From Terriglobales bacterium (GTDB lineage Bacteria; Acidobacteriota; Terriglobia; Terriglobales; Acidobacteriaceae), in contig JAICSO010000018.1 of assembly GCA_025936825.1 (NCBI GenBank), forward strand, positions 1-64,000: a stretch of 64,000 nt of DNA, read 5' to 3'. Position numbers and translations under genes: made by a program. Positions 60,220 through 64,000 of the stretch are shown here, in pieces (position 1 is the first letter of the stretch; the number at the start of each line of letters is the position of its first letter). The notes below the pieces were generated by a model. That model saw nothing but the letters and a program-made list of their open reading frames with translations. It did no database searches and was not told the origin of the DNA.

Positions 60220-62400
60220 TTACATCCTTGGGTGTGCCGTTACGAGGCACGCCATGTGGGTTCGCGGAAAGTTCACGCGGAAACCGCCTTCCACCGAATC
60301 CACACTGATGCCGAGGTCAGCCGGGTACAGGAGTTTGGGGTTTTGGATTGGTGCCTGCATGGTTATGGACGCTGCGCCGTCAATTCTCCAGATTCCGATC
60401 AAGATTTGGTCCGGCGAACGCATCCCCAACGCAATTGGTGCGTCTGAATCGGTTACATCCGGCATCCCAAGCGGATAAAACGGTACAGCTGTCGGAATGT
60501 GCTTACGCAGGGTGTCTTTATAGATACGGATGCCCTCTGATACTTGGGCTGCCACCGCCGCTGAAAGCGAATCCAGACGGCCGCTCTGGTGAATGCGACA
60601 CATCATCGCCGTAACCATATTGAAGCTGGCATGATCAGCGTTCGCATTCGCCAAAGGATAGGACCAGATCGCCAGTTGCTCGGGCAGAACGGCGGCGGAC
60701 GCACCCACCAGGATGGCGGGGAGCTTCAGATAATTCTCTTGGTCAGTCATAGACTGCAACTGCAGGCGACTCAGCATGGCGTAATCCATGCGCCCACCAC
60801 CACTACCGCAGTTCTCGATGGTCAGGTCGGGATAGCGGCTCAGGATACCCTCGAGCCACGCGAGATGCGCCCGGTTGTGCTCGAGCAACCCTTGTCCGAA
60901 GCTGTCGGCGTTAAGTTCGGTCCCCTGCAATGTATCAACGTTGTAGTCCATCTTGATGTAGCCGACGCCATATTCATTCACGAGCCTCGCGATTACCTGG
61001 TCGAGATAAGAGCGCACTTCCGGATTGCGGAAGTCGAGCATATAACGCGAATTCTTCAACACCCTTTTCCCATGCCGCATCAGGAACCAGTTGTCCGGCT
61101 TCTTTGCGAGCTGGGATTTCGCGCCCGCGACCTCCGGTTCCAGCCATAATCCTGGGACCATTCCAACTTGTCTAACCTGGTCGAGCACAAACTTCAATCC
61201 GCGAGGCCATCTGGTGGCGGACGGTTCCCATGCGCCAATGGTCTGGCTCCAATCTTCGTTGGCTTCGGCATACCAGCCGGCATCGATGACGAAATATTCG
61301 CAACCCGCTTTTGCGGCAGAGGCAATGAGTGGCAACTCCTTGGCTTCCGTGGGATCACCCCAAAGGCAGTTCATGTAGTCATTAAAAATGACCGAACATT
61401 TCGCATTATCTTTCCGTGGCTGGATGCATGCAGCACGTCGATATCGCGTCAAGACCTCGATGGCTTCACTGAACCCGCCGCGAAGACATCCAAGGGCTAC
61501 CGGGACAGTCTGGTAGGTTTCTCCCGGCTTCAGATTCTTCCATGCTGCGGCATGGAGATCGTCCGGGCCGCCAAGATACGCGTAGACATCGTCAGCGTTG
61601 TTACTGCGAGCCGAAACGTTCGAGATCTCCCAGTACCAGGACCCATTGTGTTCGATTTGCCAGAACCAGATCAGCCCCAGCTTCGTGTTTTCGGCCATTG
61701 CCATCGGCAAATAGCGCTCTGTGGACCAACTGCCCACACTGCCCGCTCGCGCTTGCGACCCACTCGTACGTTCGTTCTCGACAAAACCCATCTCTGATGG
61801 GCGGAGCTTATGCCACTGTCCTTCCGACATCCAGCTATTAAACGCAACGTGGATTCGGAGTTCGCGGTCATACTTCTCTGGGTCAGCCAGTCCGTGAAGC
61901 ATTGCGGAGCTCAGGAATTCGATCCCAACCGGCGAGCTTCCTTCATTGATTACGCGGCAATACCGGCGCACAACAGGTATGGCGTCAAAAGCTTCGTAAA
62001 CAGATTCCACGCGCAACTTCAGTTTCTCGTCAGTGTGCGTACACACCAGGCGCTTGCCTCCGGGCCTTGCCTCTTCTTTATGTCCAGCAAACAGAAGCCG
62101 AACTCCGGGCTGTCCCGTGCCGGATTTCATGCCCTGGTCGGGCGAATTTTCGCCACTGCACTGAATCGCAACCTCCACGCCTGACGAGTCGCCGGGAGTC
62201 GACGCCTTATCACCAGCGGGGACGATACGTCGCTGTCGCAATCTCCCGTTCTTTACATCGAACGGGAAAATCAGTTCACCGGAGTTCCATTCAAACGGTT
62301 CCGCATCACCTGACGTGGCCATTCCCAAAGCACGAGGAGTGAGTGCCCCAAGTGCGGCTGCACTGCTCGAAATGAAGAACGTCCTTCGATCGATTAGCAC
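60220..62400 (-). CDS. GH36-family alpha-galactosidase, exported by Tat
   Basis: The N-terminus has a Tat-type signal (DRRTFFISSSAAALGAL). A beta-sandwich (about 40-320) is followed by the GH36 barrel. CEYFVIDAGWYAE holds the strand with a substrate Asp. YIKMDYN carries the nucleophile Asp485, and ENCGSGGGRMDY the acid/base Asp539. At 726 residues it is full-length. It removes alpha-galactosyl side chains from polysaccharides or oligosaccharides. It follows the GH31 gene by 20 bp in one operon, consistent with joint side-chain removal from hemicellulose. Confidence 0.92.
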   Translation of the reverse strand: MLIDRRTFFISSSAAALGALTPRALGMATSGDAEPFEWNSGELIFPFDVKNGRLRQRRIVPAGDKASTPGDSSGVEVAIQCSGENSPDQGMKSGTGQPGVRLLFAGHKEEARPGGKRLVCTHTDEKLKLRVESVYEAFDAIPVVRRYCRVINEGSSPVGIEFLSSAMLHGLADPEKYDRELRIHVAFNSWMSEGQWHKLRPSEMGFVENERTSGSQARAGSVGSWSTERYLPMAMAENTKLGLIWFWQIEHNGSWYWEISNVSARSNNADDVYAYLGGPDDLHAAAWKNLKPGETYQTVPVALGCLRGGFSEAIEVLTRYRRAACIQPRKDNAKCSVIFNDYMNCLWGDPTEAKELPLIASAAKAGCEYFVIDAGWYAEANEDWSQTIGAWEPSATRWPRGLKFVLDQVRQVGMVPGLWLEPEVAGAKSQLAKKPDNWFLMRHGKRVLKNSRYMLDFRNPEVRSYLDQVIARLVNEYGVGYIKMDYNVDTLQGTELNADSFGQGLLEHNRAHLAWLEGILSRYPDLTIENCGSGGGRMDYAMLSRLQLQSMTDQENYLKLPAILVGASAAVLPEQLAIWSYPLANANADHASFNMVTAMMCRIHQSGRLDSLSAAVAAQVSEGIRIYKDTLRKHIPTAVPFYPLGMPDVTDSDAPIALGMRSPDQILIGIWRIDGAASITMQAPIQNPKLLYPADLGISVDSVEGGFRVNFPRTHMACLVTAHPRM

Positions 62401-62420
62401 TATTGTTTACCGGAAGCCTT

Positions 62421-64000
62421 TCACTGCGCATTGTTCACATTGGCAGTTGGCATGTGAACGGCGACTTCCTTCCCATCGTACTCAACGGTTGCATCCGGAT
62501 CACCGGTTGGCTCAACCCCTGTTCCGCGCCCTTCCCTAACGACCACGAAGTGGAACGTTCTGTGATCCAGCATCCCCGGGAAGGTTCCGCGACGAGCTCC
62601 AACGCTAAGCGTTTGAGAATGGTCGTCCCAGTGAATCGGAATGACAGAATACGCCCCGTGCTCGTAGTCGTAATTGTCGCCCTCATCCTCGTACAGTGAG
62701 AAGTTGGAGTCTGCTCCGGAATAAATCCTGATCTCAAGCGGATCAGCCTTGGCGGCACTGGATTCGACGCGAGGCTCCATGACGACCATCGAGCCAGATT
62801 TCCCGAATATAGGAATACGGTCAAGTGGGGCATCGGCGGTGATAGTCTGCCCGCCACTCACGCGCTTACCTGTCCAGAAGTCCAGCCAATCAGCGCCGGC
62901 CGGCAGATAAACACTCCTCTGCGTGGCTCCGGAAACGGTTACCGGATTGATCAGTAAATTGGGCCCAAACATGAATTCATCAGAGACTCCGCGACTCTGG
63001 GGATCAGACGAAAATTCAAGCGGGAGCGCCCGCATCAGGGTCTCGCCGCGATTGGTCACGCCCCACGCTGACGAATAAATGTAGGGCAGCAAACGATAGC
63101 GCAGCTCGTCATATTGCGTGAGAACCTTCTCCGTTTCAGGTCCGTAGTTCCAAAGCTCCGCGTTTGACTTGTAACCGTGGACCCGAAACAGAGGGCAAAA
63201 AGCGCCGTACTGAAACCAGCGGATCAGCAGTTCGTGGAAGGTGTCGGATGTGTACTGATCGTCCGGCCGAAAGAAACCGCCGATATCGGTTGTCCAATAC
63301 GGCAATCCTGACATGCTGAAACTCAGCCCAGCTGCAATTTGTCTTCGCAAAGTGATCCAATCGCCAGTAATGTCACCTGACCATGAGGCTGCCGCGTTCC
63401 TCTGCTGACCGGCAAAAGCGGAGCGCGTCAAAATCATCACCCGCTTGCGGTCTGTAGTCGCACGTTGACCTTCGTAGATGGCCTTGGTTACGTAGAGCGG
63501 ATACGCATTGCGCACCGACTCGCCCGGCCCGAGAAACGTCTGCTTTCCCTTGAGCACATCAAATTCCGGCTCCGATGCATCCATCCACCAGCCATCCATA
63601 CCGTACTGAAAAATTCCACGATTGAGTTCAGACCAGAAAGTAGTCTGAGCTTTAGGGTTGAAGAAATCCGTCCAGGGAGTGCCTGGAATCATCAGGTTCT
63701 GTGCAGCCATCCTTTTATAGACATCTGTGTCTTCGCCGAAGCGTGACCAGATAGAAATCATCATGTGCAGGTTGTCGGCATGCATCTGGTCGAGCATTTC
63801 CTTAGGCTGCGGATAGTGGTCCTCATCAAACTTCATGGCGCTCCAGCCATATTTTCCCCAGTACTGCCAATCTTGGATCAGGGCGTCGACTGGAATATTT
63901 CGCTTACGGAATTCGGCCGCAGTATCCAGGATTTCCTGCTGGCTGTGGTAGCGCTCACGGCACTGCAAATATCCGTACGCCCACCGGGGAAATAGCGCGG
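62421..64000 (-). CDS. GH31-family alpha-xylosidase-like enzyme (partial, 5' end outside)
   Basis: The frame is open to the right edge and reads ALFPRWAYGYLQCRERYHSQ at the boundary, the normal strand-1 motif of the GH31 barrel. The nucleophile is in MDGWWMDASEPEFD (Asp near 63581), and the acid/base Asp in ASWSGDITGDW. The segment DASEPE rather than DMNEP favours alpha-xylosidase over alpha-glucosidase. C-terminal beta domains (LPAGADWLDFWTGKRVSGGQ) are complete. The N-terminal domain and any signal peptide are outside the window. Together with GH36 it is probably part of a xyloglucan or hemicellulose locus continuing to the right. Confidence 0.9.
   Translation of the reverse strand, partial: ALFPRWAYGYLQCRERYHSQQEILDTAAEFRKRNIPVDALIQDWQYWGKYGWSAMKFDEDHYPQPKEMLDQMHADNLHMMISIWSRFGEDTDVYKRMAAQNLMIPGTPWTDFFNPKAQTTFWSELNRGIFQYGMDGWWMDASEPEFDVLKGKQTFLGPGESVRNAYPLYVTKAIYEGQRATTDRKRVMILTRSAFAGQQRNAAASWSGDITGDWITLRRQIAAGLSFSMSGLPYWTTDIGGFFRPDDQYTSDTFHELLIRWFQYGAFCPLFRVHGYKSNAELWNYGPETEKVLTQYDELRYRLLPYIYSSAWGVTNRGETLMRALPLEFSSDPQSRGVSDEFMFGPNLLINPVTVSGATQRSVYLPAGADWLDFWTGKRVSGGQTITADAPLDRIPIFGKSGSMVVMEPRVESSAAKADPLEIRIYSGADSNFSLYEDEGDNYDYEHGAYSVIPIHWDDHSQTLSVGARRGTFPGMLDHRTFHFVVVREGRGTGVEPTGDPDATVEYDGKEVAVHMPTANVNNAQ

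Overview
The window looks like chromosomal DNA of a soil-type Acidobacteriota (Terriglobia-like). This is an inference from gene content and moderately high GC; there is no rRNA gene to confirm it. The main pointers are the M50 protease-trpS-scpA-scpB-pseudouridine synthase block, tandem signal peptidases next to rnc and an AsmA gene, carboxypeptidase-regulatory-like secreted proteins, DUF2934, several tiny conserved ORFs and many dispersed hairpin repeats.

Region 1 (1-11.2 kb) is accessory-looking. It holds a GT4-type glycosyltransferase followed by a GH130 glycoside phosphorylase, small zinc-ribbon and membrane proteins, a frameshifted rpsU (S21), a frameshifted Crp/Fnr regulator and a B12-binding radical SAM enzyme. 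Three near-identical palindromes (TGRTCAA-N2-TTGAYCA) lie at 827, 8791 and 11169. They are candidate operators for a Crp/Fnr-type protein.

Region 2 (12.1-21.7 kb) is mobile DNA. It runs: ArdC-like antirestriction protein, MobF (TrwC-type) relaxase, a hairpin plus six 7-bp repeats on an exact 11-bp period (candidate oriT or partition site), an HTH-like protein, a ParA-type ATPase, a membrane coiled-coil protein and a tyrosine integrase ending beside tRNA-fMet. To the right of the tRNA is a 1.77-kb islet bounded by a perfect 42-bp repeat of the tRNA 5' half. It has phased integrase-arm-like repeats at both ends, no integrase, and only two genes: an unknown 139-aa protein and a TIR-like protein. 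The apparent original tRNA promoter is stranded beyond the right-hand repeat. I regard this islet as the most interesting object in the window.

Region 3 (21.8-34.6 kb) is core: rluB-like, scpB, scpA, trpS, M50 protease, a secreted protein, AsmA, two lepB, rnc and two TPR proteins, all on the minus strand and many with 4-bp start/stop overlaps.

Region 4 (35-64 kb) is mixed. It has tRNA-Leu(CAA), a metallophosphoesterase, a secreted carboxypeptidase-regulatory protein, a GH11 xylanase, tRNA-Lys(CTT), a receiver-PAS-histidine kinase, a 3D-domain protein, a TolC/HlyD export pair, a cytidylate-kinase-like protein, an ABC-F ATPase with a palindromic repeat inserted in frame, a helix-hairpin-helix protein, glutamate dehydrogenase, miaA, an RsuA-family pseudouridine synthase, trxA, a sigma factor with its zinc-finger membrane partner, an ARPP-1-like protein, a GH36 alpha-galactosidase and a partial GH31 alpha-xylosidase running off the edge. 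GH11, GH36 and GH31 together suggest hemicellulose use.
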